40,200 nt of DNA from Victivallales bacterium (GTDB lineage: Bacteria > Verrucomicrobiota > Lentisphaeria > Victivallales > Victivallaceae). A model generated the notes under the pieces. The model ran no database searches. It was not told the origin of the DNA and was given only the letters and a program-made list of their open reading frames with translations. The DNA is taken from contig JAISIP010000193.1 of the NCBI GenBank assembly GCA_031261965.1, positions 1 to 40,200 of the forward strand, given 5' to 3'. This document shows, piece by piece, positions 1-9,800 of this stretch (the stretch's first letter is position 1; each line of letters starts with the position of its first letter). Both the position numbers and the translations under genes were made by a program.

Positions 1-895
1 CATCTACATTGACTCTCTCGGTTCCGCCGACCCGTTCAAATGAACGGTTTTCCAAAACCCGAAGCAGTTTTACCTGAGTTGCGGCATCGATTTCACCAAT
101 TTCATCGAGGAAAATCGTCCCCCCGTTGGCGGCCTCAAATCGACCGATATGACGCTCCTGCGCCCCGGTAAACGCCCCCTTTTCGTAGCCGAACAGCTCG
201 CTTTCAAGCAGAGTCGAAGTCAACGCCGCACAGTGAACCGCGACAAACTCGCCCCGGCGACCGCTTTGCTCATGCAGCAACCGGGCAACGACCTCTTTGC
301 CGGTTCCGCTCTCCCCGGTAAGCAACACGGTTGAACGGGTTGGTCCGACCTTATCAATTAAGTGCATGACTTGCGCCATCGGGCTGTTTGGGTCGGAGGG
401 GTCGGGTAAAACAAAATCGACCGACAGCTCCGCCGGACGTTGCAAATTCGACAGCGACGGAAGATTTTTCAGACTGCGTGAATCCTTTATTTCCTCATTG
501 GAAACGTTTTTATCGCGCTGTTTTTTACGCTCTCTTAACGCCGAGGTGATCACCTCCTCAAGTTTGTCAAGTTTGACCGGCTTGGTCACAAAATCGAACG
601 CCCCCTGCTTGACTGCGGCAACCGCATCTTCGATCGAGCCGTAAGCCGTCAGGAGTATACACGAGGGTGGAATGCTTTGCGCTAAAGCCGCTTCAAGCAC
701 CTTCATGCCGTCATGCTTGGGCATTCGCAAATCGGTCAAGACCAAATCAAATTGTGCCCGGGACAGTTCGTCAAGCGCGTCAGCACCATCGGCGGCGGTA
801 GTAACCTCAAAACGCCGACCGAGATAGCGAGCCATCGCTTCACGCGTATTGTGTTCATCATCGACAATCAGTAGCTTTGGGCGTTCTTCTGCCAT
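1..895 (-). CDS. Sigma-54-dependent response regulator, NtrC family (C-terminus off the window)
   Basis: The frame is open from an ATG at 895 to the window edge, giving 298 residues. An N-terminal receiver domain (about 1-120) has acidic residues D12/D13, phospho-acceptor D55 in LTDLRMP, T83 and K105. A linker of roughly 50 residues follows, then a sigma-54 AAA+ domain with Walker A GESGTGKE (194-201), the sigma-54 contact motif GAFTGA and Walker [12 protein letters not shown]. The C-terminal DNA-binding helix-turn-helix lies beyond the window. The family activates RNA polymerase-sigma54 after phosphorylation by a partner histidine kinase; none is visible here. It is the last visible gene of a minus-strand run, 17 nt downstream of the RNase E/G gene. 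The regulon cannot be told from sequence. Confidence 0.95.
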   Translation of the reverse strand, partial: MAEERPKLLIVDDEHNTREAMARYLGRRFEVTTAADGADALDELSRAQFDLVLTDLRMPKHDGMKVLEAALAQSIPPSCILLTAYGSIEDAVAAVKQGAFDFVTKPVKLDKLEEVITSALRERKKQRDKNVSNEEIKDSRSLKNLPSLSNLQRPAELSVDFVLPDPSDPNSPMAQVMHLIDKVGPTRSTVLLTGESGTGKEVVARLLHEQSGRRGEFVAVHCAALTSTLLESELFGYEKGAFTGAQERHIGRFEAANGGTIFLDEIGEIDAATQVKLLRVLENRSFERVGGTERVNVD

Positions 896-912
896 AATTG
901 CAAACCTTGATT

Positions 913-2541
913 TTACCTGAGTTCTGCCCCGGTATCGGGGTCAAGCAACCGAAATTCTTCGTAATGAAGCGCCGGATCGGCGCGGAAACTTAAAGCGTGA
1001 TGGTACTTTTCTTCTATGTCTGTGAGCAATTGGGCATCTTCGTTGCGCAACCGCGCCAAAACTTCGGGATGCATAATCACGCGAACCGGGACATCTTTGT
1101 AACGCCTGTCGCGCAAAATCGAATTCAATCGGCGTTGAATTTCCACACTCATAGTGACCGGTGACTTCACCCGTCCCGTCCCCGAACAGTAGGGACAGGG
1201 ATTGTAGACCTGGTCGAGAATGCTCTCATGTTCACGCTGTCGGGTCATTTCCATTAAACCGAGCTTGGAAATCGGCAACACCTTGGTTTTGGCGCGGTCG
1301 TCTTTGACCAGTTTTTTCATGGTACGCATAACTTCGTCACGATCTTTGGAACCGCGCATATCGATAAAATCCAACACGACCAAGCCGCCGATATTGCGCA
1401 ATCGCAATTGGCGGGCGATCTCGGCGGCGGCCTCAAGGTTGGTTTGCAAAATGAATTCAGGCTGATCGGTTCCTTTGCGACCTCGCCCGGAATTCACGTC
1501 AATGGCGATCAGTGCCTCGGTTTCGTCGATGCAAATGTAGCCGCCACCGGGCAATCGAACTTCACGCTGATAAACTTCTCGCAATTGTTCATTGACCCGA
1601 TACTGGTCAAATATCGGGCGCGGCGAATTGTACAGCGTGACTTTTTCCGCCATTTTTGCTCCGCCGAATTTTCGTAAGGTGTCAGCTATCTTTTTGCACG
1701 TCTCCTTGTCATCAACGATAATTCCGCCAATTTCTGCGGTCATAAAATCGCGAATTGTTCGTGCAATTAAATTAGGTTCGGCGAACACTTCAACCGGTGC
1801 TTTTTTTGTCTCCATTGCCTGTTCGATTTTGTGCCAATAATCAAGCAGCAGCTCAAGGTCACGTTTGAAAAACGCCGCTTTTTGACCCTCGCCCACGGTA
1901 CGGCAAATCAGCCCCATACCCTCAGGCAGCTCCAGGGCGGATAGGATTTTGCGCAACCGGTCACGCTCCTGATTGCCTTCGATTCGAGTTGATAAGCCGA
2001 TGTGTTCGCTGTACGGCATCAGCACCAGATACCGACCGGGAATCGACATATTGGTTGTGACCCGCGCCCCTTTTGTGCCGATCGGTGACTTGACTACTTG
2101 CACCAACAACTCCATGCCGGGTTTGAAAAATTCAGGAATATCTTCCACTGTCAATTTCTTTTTGCGCCGCAACTCCTCGGAAAGTGCCTTACTGCCGAGC
2201 TTTTTTTCCTGACGCTTTTTGCGTTTGGCGGAGATCGGAGCATCGAGAAGTTTGTTCGCCCGGACTTCCTCCTCGTGAATCTGCTTTTCGAGCAACTCGT
2301 CGCCTCCGGGGAGCATTTCATGATAGTGCAAAAAGGCGTTTTTATCTGCTCCGATGTCGATAAAAGCGGCTTGAAGCGCGGGTTCAAGGTTGATGATTTT
2401 TCCCAAATAAATGTTTCCGACCTTTGGCGCGGAATCATCCCGTTCGATCTGATACTCTTCGAGGCGACCGTCGTTTAGCATGGCAAAACGGCGTTCAAGC
2501 ATCTCGCAATTCAAGATCATTTGTTTGACGTTTTTTTTCAT
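913..2541 (-). CDS. rng: Ribonuclease E/G family endoribonuclease
   Basis: This is a single-strand RNA endonuclease of the RNase E/G family (rRNA 5' end maturation, mRNA decay). I take the ATG at 2541, giving 542 aa; an upstream extension to 2622 runs into fmt and lacks family-like sequence. The N-terminal S1 domain begins at about residue 38 (VGNIYLGKI) and carries a Lys/Glu-rich insertion at about 85-135. Catalytic Mg-binding aspartates are D348 in AIDVNSG and D391 in VLDFIDM. A zinc-link type motif [10 protein letters not shown] (C449, C452) is followed by a short C-terminal domain. There is no long RNase E-type scaffold tail, so RNase G-like is the better label. It lies 40 nt after fmt and 17 nt before the response regulator, so co-transcription is likely. 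Confidence 0.94.
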   Translation of the reverse strand: MKKNVKQMILNCEMLERRFAMLNDGRLEEYQIERDDSAPKVGNIYLGKIINLEPALQAAFIDIGADKNAFLHYHEMLPGGDELLEKQIHEEEVRANKLLDAPISAKRKKRQEKKLGSKALSEELRRKKKLTVEDIPEFFKPGMELLVQVVKSPIGTKGARVTTNMSIPGRYLVLMPYSEHIGLSTRIEGNQERDRLRKILSALELPEGMGLICRTVGEGQKAAFFKRDLELLLDYWHKIEQAMETKKAPVEVFAEPNLIARTIRDFMTAEIGGIIVDDKETCKKIADTLRKFGGAKMAEKVTLYNSPRPIFDQYRVNEQLREVYQREVRLPGGGYICIDETEALIAIDVNSGRGRKGTDQPEFILQTNLEAAAEIARQLRLRNIGGLVVLDFIDMRGSKDRDEVMRTMKKLVKDDRAKTKVLPISKLGLMEMTRQREHESILDQVYNPCPYCSGTGRVKSPVTMSVEIQRRLNSILRDRRYKDVPVRVIMHPEVLARLRNEDAQLLTDIEEKYHHALSFRADPALHYEEFRLLDPDTGAELR

Positions 2542-2581
2542 AATTGTTCTCATATAAAAATTTTGTTCAGCCGCAACAAGT

Positions 2582-3538
2582 TTATCGCGGCAGGAATTCT
2601 GGAATTTCACCGCGCAACCCATTTAGGTAGGCGGTGGCAGGCATACTGCGCCTGCCCGGGGGCGCTATCTCAAAAATCTCGATCGCGCCGCGCCCGCACC
2701 CGACTAAAAGACCGTATTTATCGGCCTGCAACACCTCACCGGGGCGGCCCGATAAATCGCGTCGTGCCGCCACCCGAGAGAGAGTGACAAACTCTTCGCC
2801 CTTTGAGCTGCGAATCGCGCTGAACGCCCCCGGCCACGGACAATATGCCCGTACCATGGCCTCAATCTCCATTTCACTTTCCGTCCAGCGAATCAACCCG
2901 TCGGTTTTTCTGATCTTGGTGCATACCGTGGCTTTGAGACCGTCTTGCGGAATCGGCTCAAGGTCACCCCGGAAAATATCGCAAAGAATCCCCGGCGCGA
3001 CTTCGGCGGAAATCGCACCGAGCTTGAACTCCAACTCTCCGGCATATTCACTATGATCCAAGGGAATCGCGACCGTCCGATAAACCGCCCCGGTGTCAAG
3101 ACCTCGCTCCATCGCCATAAAACTTACTCCGGTCTCCGTATCTTGATTTAAAATACACTGCACAATCGGCGAAGCTCCGCGATAACGCGGCAACAACGAC
3201 GCATGAATATTCACACACCCTTTTGACGGCAACTCCAACAGCTCCCGGCGTAAAATCTGACCGAACGAAACGACTAAGACGATATCCGGGCGTTTGCGCC
3301 GCAATCGCTCGATAAAATCCGGCGCATTAACCGACGGCACCTGTTCCGGCTCAATTCCGATTTCGAGCGCCGCCGCTCCGACCGGGGTCGGGGTCGGTTT
3401 ACGATTGCGTCCGGCGGGACGGCTCAACTGAGTTCCGACCCCGATAAGCTCAAGTTCTTTCGCTGTGGCGACGGCTCTTAATATCGGTATGGCGATAACG
3501 CCGGAACCCAAAAAATAAATTTTCGGTCTATTTGTCAT
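2582..3538 (-). CDS. fmt: Methionyl-tRNA formyltransferase
   Basis: Transfers a formyl group from 10-formyl-THF to initiator Met-tRNA. The ATG at 3538 gives 318 aa, the usual length, and has an AAAGAGA Shine-Dalgarno about 7 nt upstream. A longer frame to 3685 overlaps the divergent folK and adds sequence unlike the family, so I reject it. The Rossmann-type N-domain starts KIYFLGSGVIAIPIL. The family signature LLPRYRGASPI follows catalytic N110 and H112, with D148 in GLDTG. The C-terminal OB-like domain spans about 205-318. It is the first gene of the fmt-rng-response regulator run and is divergent from folK across 76 bp, which probably holds both promoters. Confidence 0.96.
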   Translation of the reverse strand: MTNRPKIYFLGSGVIAIPILRAVATAKELELIGVGTQLSRPAGRNRKPTPTPVGAAALEIGIEPEQVPSVNAPDFIERLRRKRPDIVLVVSFGQILRRELLELPSKGCVNIHASLLPRYRGASPIVQCILNQDTETGVSFMAMERGLDTGAVYRTVAIPLDHSEYAGELEFKLGAISAEVAPGILCDIFRGDLEPIPQDGLKATVCTKIRKTDGLIRWTESEMEIEAMVRAYCPWPGAFSAIRSSKGEEFVTLSRVAARRDLSGRPGEVLQADKYGLLVGCGRGAIEIFEIAPPGRRSMPATAYLNGLRGEIPEFLPR

Positions 3539-3614
3539 AAAATCTCTTTGCAAAAACCCAATTTCTGTGCAATTATAAATATAAGTGCAATATCCATAAA
3601 AGGCTACTGTTAAA

Positions 3615-4094
3615 ATGTTAAAATCCACAAAAATTGCGATCGCACTGGGCGGAAACCTCGGTAATCCCGAAGAAAACTTCCGCATTGCCGCGCAAAAACT
3701 GATCGACGGCGGCTGTGAAGAGCTTCAAACGAGCCGCATTTACCGCAGCGCGGCAGTAGACTGTGTCGCAAATACTCCCGACTTTTGCAATGCGGCGCTA
3801 TGCGGCAAATGGAAAGGATCCGCCCTTGAACTTTTGCATCTTTGCCAACGAATTGAACGCGAGGCAGGTCGCCCGGCCGAACATTCGCAACGCGAGGCGC
3901 GGACACTCGATCTTGATATAATTCTCTTCGGCGATGAAGTTTGCGATACGCCGGAACTCACGCTGCCCCACCCCAGGGCGCAGAACCGGCGTTTTGTCCT
4001 TGAGCCCTTGTCGGAACTTATTCCCGATGACCGCTTTCCCGACACCGGGATGAAAATTGCGGAATGTTTGAGAAAATCTTCGCCGAAAATTTGA
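3615..4094 (+). CDS. folK: 2-amino-4-hydroxy-6-hydroxymethyldihydropteridine pyrophosphokinase
   Basis: HPPK transfers pyrophosphate from ATP to 6-hydroxymethyl-7,8-dihydropterin in folate synthesis. The 159-aa protein has the normal length. It begins with IALGGNLGNPEENF (family: lGSNlGd), has a YRSAA strand, and carries the diagnostic RTLDLDIILFGD with the two magnesium aspartates, then LPHPRAQNRRFVLEPLSEL. No strong Shine-Dalgarno is seen; AAAGG lies about 15 nt before the ATG. It stands alone, divergent from fmt; a short palindromic element (PE2 type) lies about 65 nt downstream. folP and folB are not in the window. Confidence 0.95.
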   Translation: MLKSTKIAIALGGNLGNPEENFRIAAQKLIDGGCEELQTSRIYRSAAVDCVANTPDFCNAALCGKWKGSALELLHLCQRIEREAGRPAEHSQREARTLDLDIILFGDEVCDTPELTLPHPRAQNRRFVLEPLSELIPDDRFPDTGMKIAECLRKSSPKI

Positions 4095-4161
4095 CAGCGG
4101 AACGATTTGCAATATATTATACCTTGTACAGGTTTCTTTAGGACTTTTTGCAATAACGACA

Positions 4162-4203
4162 GAGTTAATTGCAAAGCTGACAAAATAGTTTTGCAATTAG
4201 CTC
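4162..4203. repeat. Short PE2 element (internally deleted), 42 bp
   Basis: Inverted ends GAGTTAATTGCAAAGCT and AGTTTTGCAATTAGCTC match the two ends of the full PE2 element at 36104-36272, with the middle missing. The tetranucleotide GACA is repeated exactly on both sides (4158-4161 and 4204-4207), as expected of a target duplication. It lies in the folK/4232 intergenic region. It could fold as an RNA hairpin, but it has no T-tract, so a classical terminator is less likely than a mobile repeat. Confidence 0.75.
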
Positions 4204-4231
4204 GACAATTAAAGAAAAGAGTAACACAATC

Positions 4232-4609
4232 ATGAAATTCGAGACGGTGATGTATGGAGTTTTCGCCGGGTTGTCTTGGCTGATTGTAATTTTAGTGCTT
4301 GTCCAGTTGTCGCGCTTTCTCAAAAAATTCGACAAAGGCAGTCACGATCTTGAAGCAAATATCATCAGTATGGCCGAGCAACTGAGAAAAATGCAGACCA
4401 CGCTGGCGGAGCTTTTAATAGAACAACGACGGGTCACCCGGCTCACGGTTGAGGGGCTTGACCTCAAAAAAGCGGAGATGACGGGGGAATTTGAGATCGT
4501 CGAAGAGCCATTGCCGGGAACTCCCGGCGGACCTCAGATCCCGGAGCATCCATCGATCTCCGAGCTTAAGCAACAAAACGGTCCACATTTTCCTGAATTG
4601 ATGAAATAG
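4232..4609 (+). CDS. Small single-pass membrane protein, unknown function
   Basis: 125 aa. The N-terminal membrane segment covers about residues 9-28 (VFAGLSWLIVILVLVQL). A charged, Gln/Leu-rich stretch at about 38-75 may form a coiled coil, and the Pro/Gly-rich tail is acidic. I recognise no family. It lies 27 nt before the next secreted-protein gene in the same direction, so the pair is probably co-transcribed. The layout (one N-terminal anchor plus a helical region) suits a small envelope or scaffold protein; that is inference. Confidence 0.75.
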   Translation: MKFETVMYGVFAGLSWLIVILVLVQLSRFLKKFDKGSHDLEANIISMAEQLRKMQTTLAELLIEQRRVTRLTVEGLDLKKAEMTGEFEIVEEPLPGTPGGPQIPEHPSISELKQQNGPHFPELMK

Positions 4610-4636
4610 TAAACCCCTTTAGGAGGATTATACAAG

Positions 4637-5197
4637 ATGAAAAAATTGCTGATGACCATCGGGATTGCGGGTTTTATGTTTGTCGGAGTTAATGCCAAAG
4701 CGGACGCAAATCGCGTTTTGGAAAAAATCGTGCTTTACCCGGCGAATCTGGTGTTGGACGCACTCGACACTTTTACCGTGAATCTCGGTTTCGGCCCGGT
4801 GCTTGAAGCGAGAATGCAGGCGACGGCGGCAATTTGGGGCGGCGGTCGAGTTGGCATGTGCTGGAAGGCTTTCAAAGCTTACAACCGCCAGTATGGATTC
4901 GGAACGGAAGACGGCTGGTATTGGGAGTTCGTCTCGGTTGGCGAGGAGAATCTCGGAGTTCTTCAAAGCACCTCTCTGGTCAACAAGTATACCGAAACCC
5001 GCGCCGGATTTCCCGAGCCGTTTAACCCGGTCTATCGCAACGGCAGCCGCGACTACTGGGCGATCGGCGGTTCGCTCGGCGGGCTGATTATCGGTGATGT
5101 GCTTATTCACCCCATAGATATTGCCGATTTCATCACCGGGATATTCTTTTACGACTTAAAGGGCGACGACCTGATTTTTGACGATTTCGCATGGTAA
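4637..5197 (+). CDS. Exported protein of unknown function
   Basis: 186 aa, with a strong AGGAGG site about 10 nt before the ATG. A signal peptide is evident (MKKLLMTIGIAGFMFVGVNA, cleavage near AKA). The mature part is rich in aromatic residues and Gly, with segments such as AAIWGGGRVGMCWKAF and GGSLGGLIIGDVLIHPIDI that could associate with the membrane. No recognised domain or catalytic motif. Its stop overlaps the start of the YkgJ-like gene (ATGGTAA), so translational coupling is likely. Confidence 0.8.
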   Translation: MKKLLMTIGIAGFMFVGVNAKADANRVLEKIVLYPANLVLDALDTFTVNLGFGPVLEARMQATAAIWGGGRVGMCWKAFKAYNRQYGFGTEDGWYWEFVSVGEENLGVLQSTSLVNKYTETRAGFPEPFNPVYRNGSRDYWAIGGSLGGLIIGDVLIHPIDIADFITGIFFYDLKGDDLIFDDFAW

Positions 5198-5694
5198 TTA
5201 CAAAAACTCGAATTATAAAAATATTTCCTGATTCCGTGAAGAAATTTATGGCAATCGGCATTATCCATTGGTCGTCATGTATTTGCAAAAAATCCTTTCT
5301 TCACCTGACTGGTGAAGCTACGTTTTTTTACAAGCACCTGACGCGACAACACCGCTTATCTAAAATTTCTTCACGGAATCAGGTATTTGAGTGTGTTTGT
5401 TGCGGCAATTGTTGCCGTTGGTCGGGGTGCGTCAAGTTAGAAGACTCCAAAATAGATGCAATCGCCGATTTCCTTGCGATGAAAGTAGAAGAATTTATCG
5501 ACCAATTTACAGAGCTGATGCCGGATCGTCAGGGGTTAACGCTCGCCGAAAAACCCGACGGCAGTTGCATTTTTCTCACCAATGAGAATACCTGTCAAAT
5601 CAACCCGGTCAAACCGCGCCAGTGTGGCGATTTCCCGCAAAGATGGAACTTTCCCGGCTGGGAAAAAGAGTGCGGCGGAGCAAAAAAGAGCTAA
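5191..5694 (+). CDS. YkgJ-type cysteine-cluster (CxxCxxCC) protein carrying an in-frame palindromic insert
   Basis: 167 aa. The metal-chelating cluster CVCCGNCCRWSGC at about 69-81, plus later cysteines (GSCIF, NTCQINPVKPRQCGDFP, ECGG), identifies the YkgJ/UPF0153 family, thought to bind zinc or Fe-S. In this family the cluster usually sits right at the N-terminus. Here 54 codons intervene, and they are exactly a 157-bp inverted-repeat element (PE3, 5227-5383) plus a 5-bp duplication TATTT. Removing 162 bp restores MVITKTRIIKIFECVCCGNCC, a normal family start. No stop or frameshift was introduced. The ATG at 5191 has no good Shine-Dalgarno and overlaps the previous stop; the stop overlaps gmk (TAATG). 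An ATG inside the element could serve as an alternative start. Confidence 0.85.
   Translation: MVITKTRIIKIFPDSVKKFMAIGIIHWSSCICKKSFLHLTGEATFFYKHLTRQHRLSKISSRNQVFECVCCGNCCRWSGCVKLEDSKIDAIADFLAMKVEEFIDQFTELMPDRQGLTLAEKPDGSCIFLTNENTCQINPVKPRQCGDFPQRWNFPGWEKECGGAKKS
5227..5383. repeat. PE3: 157-bp palindromic element inserted in frame in the YkgJ gene
   Basis: The left end starts CCTGATTCCGTGAAGAAATT and the right end is its exact reverse complement, AATTTCTTCACGGAATCAGG. Direct repeats TATTT flank it (5222-5226 and 5384-5388). Inside is a perfect hairpin CTTCACC-TGACT-GGTGAAG (5299-5317). Element plus duplication is 162 bp, a multiple of three, and the reading frame crosses it without stops. 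No transposase is encoded. It is the only copy of this family in the window. Confidence 0.88.
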
Positions 5695-6317
5695 TGGAAA
5701 AACTCGGAACAATCATTGTGCTGTCCGGACCCTCCGGAGTCGGCAAATCGACGCTGATTAAACAAATCTGCGCCGTGATGCCGGAGTTGCAATTCTCCAT
5801 ATCCTGCACCACCAGACCGCCGCGTCCCGGCGAACGGCACGGCATTCATTATTACTTTCTCTCGCCGGAAGAGTTTGCCTGCCGCGCCGACCGGGGCGAA
5901 TTTGTCGAGCACGCGCAGGTTTTCGCCAACCGTTACGGCACGTTAAAGAGCGAAGTTATAGAGCGGATTCACCAAGGCAATTCGGTTATTCTTGATATTG
6001 ACGTGCAAGGGGCTTTGCAGATTCGCCAAACTATCGAGGAAGATCCCGAACTGAAAAATTCTACTGTCTTTGTCTTTATCGCTCCCCCGTCGATCAAGGC
6101 ACTTGAAACGAGGTTGCGAAGCCGAGCATCCGATTCCGAGGAGCAGATCGCACTTCGCTTAAAAAATGCCCGCCGGGAACTTTCTTTTTGGCGCAGTTAC
6201 GACTATTTGGTAATCAATGACGATCTGACCAAAGCGACGACTCAAATGACCGAGCTGTTTCACAGTTTCGCATTGCGGACAATCCTATTACCCGAGGATC
6301 TCTTTTATGAAGCATAA
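5694..6317 (+). CDS. gmk: Guanylate kinase
   Basis: Phosphorylates GMP to GDP with ATP. Start ATG 5694 overlaps the previous stop (TAATG), giving 207 aa, the normal length; the longer frame from 5622 lies inside the upstream gene. P-loop SGPSGVGKST begins at about residue 11. The GMP-binding segment SCTTRPPRPGERHGIHYYF is typical, as is ILDIDVQGALQIR (Walker B-like). The lid region holds TRLRSRASDSEEQIALRL. It overlaps the CoaC gene by 11 nt. gmk next to a CoaBC-type gene is a common bacterial arrangement, often with rpoZ between; rpoZ is absent here. Confidence 0.97.
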   Translation: MEKLGTIIVLSGPSGVGKSTLIKQICAVMPELQFSISCTTRPPRPGERHGIHYYFLSPEEFACRADRGEFVEHAQVFANRYGTLKSEVIERIHQGNSVILDIDVQGALQIRQTIEEDPELKNSTVFVFIAPPSIKALETRLRSRASDSEEQIALRLKNARRELSFWRSYDYLVINDDLTKATTQMTELFHSFALRTILLPEDLFYEA

Positions 6318-6858
6318 ATCACAATTGATCGCGCTTGGCGTATGTGGCGGAATCGCGGCTTATAAGACCGCCGAATTATGCGGACTTCTGTGCAAAAACG
6401 GCTATGAAGTTCAAGTGCTGATGACCGAAAACGCGACTCGGTTTGTCGGGGAACTCACCTTTCGCACCCTTTCGCGACGAGCGGTAATTACCTCGCTTTG
6501 GGACGCTCCCGACTGGAAGCCGGAGCATGTGGCGTTGTCCGACGAGGCGACACTGCTGGTCGTTGCCCCCGCCACGGCGAATTTTATCGCCAAATACGCT
6601 AACGGGATTGCGGACGACGCATTGACCACATTTGCCGCGACGTTCAATGGCCCGGTTCTGCTCGCCCCTGCGATGAATCCGAAAATGTGGCAACACCCGG
6701 CATGTCAGGCAAATATCGCCGCTCTTGCCGGGCGGGGCGTGGGGTTAATCGGTCCGGAATCCGGGCGGGTCGCCTGCGGGGCGGACGGGATCGGACGCAT
6801 GTCGGAACCGTCGGAGATTTTCAAAAAGGTATCCAAGCAATTGTTGAGCAACCGATAG
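6307..6858 (+). CDS. coaC: Phosphopantothenoylcysteine decarboxylase (CoaC-type flavoprotein, standalone)
   Basis: 183 aa HFCD-family flavoprotein, decarboxylating 4'-phosphopantothenoylcysteine in coenzyme A synthesis. GVCGGIAAYK at about 11-20 binds FMN phosphate, H74 in PEHVALS is the catalytic histidine, and PAMNPKMW (N124) is the signature active-site motif. C157 in the GRVACGADGIGRM clamp matches the substrate-recognition loop. Most bacteria fuse this to a CoaB synthetase domain; here the frame stops after the clamp and the next gene is unrelated, so CoaB must be elsewhere. Overlaps gmk by 11 nt. Confidence 0.92.
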   Translation: MKHKSQLIALGVCGGIAAYKTAELCGLLCKNGYEVQVLMTENATRFVGELTFRTLSRRAVITSLWDAPDWKPEHVALSDEATLLVVAPATANFIAKYANGIADDALTTFAATFNGPVLLAPAMNPKMWQHPACQANIAALAGRGVGLIGPESGRVACGADGIGRMSEPSEIFKKVSKQLLSNR

Positions 6859-6874
6859 ATTTGTAGGATTGCCG

Positions 6875-9800
6875 ATGCTTAAAAAGGAAAGTCAAAGTAC
6901 AACCGCCTCCGAGTCCGATAATCCGTCTATTTCCGTAAAAGGTGCGGTTTCGGGCGATGCTTTCGTTTCGAGCCAAATGCCGGAGGCGGAATATATGTAC
7001 GGTTGCGCGCCGACCGCAATCGGAATGATCCTCGGCTACTATGATTTGTACGGATACGCCGGGAAAGATTATTCTGCTTTAATTGAAGGTATCGTTGACC
7101 TGAACTCCCGCGGCAGCGATGGAAATATCTACAATATGAACGAGTTCAACGTTCTTGGCAGTTTCATCGCGTCGCGTGAACATGTGGAGCGTTTTTACTC
7201 AAGAAACGGAAGCTCCGCGACTACCCCGGAGCAGGAGTTGCCGTATTCGTTTGTGGGCGGCGGCTATAATTCCGGGGTTTCCCAAATCGATATTTCGCTT
7301 TGGGACTGTCTGTCGGACTATCTCGGCACCAACCAATACTGGCGCGGGAATGGGGATTTCTCGACAACCTACCACTATGATATGACGTTGCAACAGATTA
7401 TAAATCGCAACAGCACCGTCACTTTTCGATCGGGATCCGAGATTAGATCGATTGATTGGCGTTATACTACTATGCTCTACGGCTTGAATTTGTATATCGA
7501 GTCGTGCGGTTATTCGTTTAATGCTCAAGAAACCGGCAGCTTCAGAGTGGATTCTTACGGCGGGAGTTTTACCTTTGAAGATTATATGCGGGAAATCGAT
7601 GCCGACCGACCGGTTTTAATCAGCATAGAAGGTCATGCCATGACCGGATACGGCTACAACGAAGCGACCCGCGAAATCATTTTTGACGACACCTATAACA
7701 GCGGTCAGCGTATGACCTGGGGAGGCTCTTACTATTATTCCGGCGAGTATCGGGAGCTTTTGTCAATCACCGTGTTGAGTCTGGAGGGGGGTGGCGTTAT
7801 CCCTGAGTTGGACTCCGAGTCGCCGCAACTCAACGGCACGCCCACTGTTTTAATCAGAGGGGAAACTGTCACAATCCGTTGGTCGCCCGCCACCGACAAT
7901 GTCGGAGTGGAGGGTTATATCCTGAGAATTGGGCAAAATGAATATACATTAAAAGAAACTTCGTATACGCTTAGACTTAGCACCGGAGTTTATAATTTTA
8001 CCGTTCTTGCTTATGATGCCAAAGGCAACCGCAGCAATTGGTCCGAAGAGCAAAGCTTTACTATTTCCGACCTGCAAACTCCGCAATTCAACTCCGCACC
8101 GAAAGCCAATGTCAGCGGTCGCGGCTTTACCATTTACTGGCAACCCGCCGACGACAACATCGGAATAGCCGGGTATGTTGTAAAGCTAAACGGCGAAGAG
8201 TACGAGGTAAAAGAGGGCAACTCACTGGCGTTTAAAAACCAGAAGTTAGGAACGTATGTCTATCAAGTCAAGGCATACGATTATGCGGGAAATTACGTCT
8301 GGAGCGTAAGCCGCAGTTTTAAGCTTGAAGAAAAGGACATCGGAGTTTATTTCGAGCTGCTTGCAGGCATGGTGTATGGCACTCAAAGCGTGGTTTTGGG
8401 CGACGTTGCACTAAAACCGGGTAAGTATCAGCTCGGTGGGGATTTCGACAACTTCAGCGGGAAAATCACCGTTGTAAACCTCGCTAACAACAAAAAATCC
8501 GGCAGTGCCACCGTGAAAAACGGCGTATTGAATTTCAAAAAACCTCTGTTGCTTGACGGCAATTATAGAGTTCTGGCGACGGGGAATAAAAATGCCGCCG
8601 GGAGTTTTTCGGTCGAACTCTCCGGCGAAATTTTCTACCGCAACGATAACAGCGATGACTCTATTGCCCATTTAAAAAGCGGACAAAGAATCGAGGTCAA
8701 CACCGCGCCGATGACTTTGATCACAAATGAATGGGTTGGTTTCGGCGATGAGTTTGACTACCGGGCAATCACCCTTGACTATGCCGGGAAATACAGCTTT
8801 GACCTCAGCTCAAGTGACGCGACCAAACTGACGATCTGGTCAATGCAACCCAACGGCAAGCTGAAATCGGTCAAAAAAGTATCGGCAAAAGCCGGGCAAA
8901 GTGTGAGTATCGCCAATCGCTTGCTCAGTGCCGGAACGTACTATATAAGCGTGCAATCCTCCAATGCCAAAAAAGGCGGCAACGCGAGTTACAGCGTAAG
9001 ACTGAATAATTCGACTGCGTTCTTTACCCGCGGCGATAACAGCGATGACTCCATTGGTCAATTAAAAAGCAACCGATGGATCGCGGTCAGCGCTTCACCG
9101 ATAAGTTTAATCGCAGATGAATGGGTCGGTTTCAGCGATGAGTTCGACTACCGGGCGATCACCCTTGACTATGCCGGGAAATACAGCTTTGACCTCAGCT
9201 CAAGTGACGCGACCAAACTGACAATCTGGTCAATGCAACCCAGCGGCAAGCTGAAATCGGTCAAAAAAATATCGGCAAAAGCCGGACAAAGTGTGAGCAT
9301 CGCCAATCTCTTGCTCAGTGCCGGAACGTACTATATAAGCGTGCAATCCTCCAATGCAAAAAAAGGCGGCAACGCGAGTTACAGTGTAAGGCTGAATAAT
9401 TCGACTGTTTTCTTTACCCGCGGCGATAACAGCGATGACAATCCGATGTCGCTTGGCGAAGCTTATCACCAAGAGATCGATGAGGACAGCTGGCATCTAA
9501 TTGCAAATAACTGGGTTGGCTACGGCGATGCGATAGATTATCGCGAGCTGGCGATTAAACGGTCGGGATTATACACTTTTTCGCTATCCGGCGTAACCGA
9601 TACGGTAAAACTCACATTGTTCACCGATGGCACTAACGGAAAATTGAAAAAACTCAAATCGGTGTCGGTCAAATCCGGCGGCGGTTCGCTTGTTGCACAA
9701 GCTTTAGACACGCATCAACGCTATTTCGTTGCAATAGAATCGACCAAGGCGAAAAAAGGGGGATATTCCGCTTACAATCTCGATGTGTCCTTTGAGTTAC

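Noticed and set aside
3539-3685. N-terminal extension of fmt to 3685
   Set aside because: It overlaps folK on the opposite strand, and the added residues are unlike the family; ATG 3538 has a good ribosome-binding site and gives normal length.
3740-4196. Frames antisense to folK (132 and 147 aa)
   Set aside because: folK has complete family motifs on the other strand; the antisense products resemble nothing.
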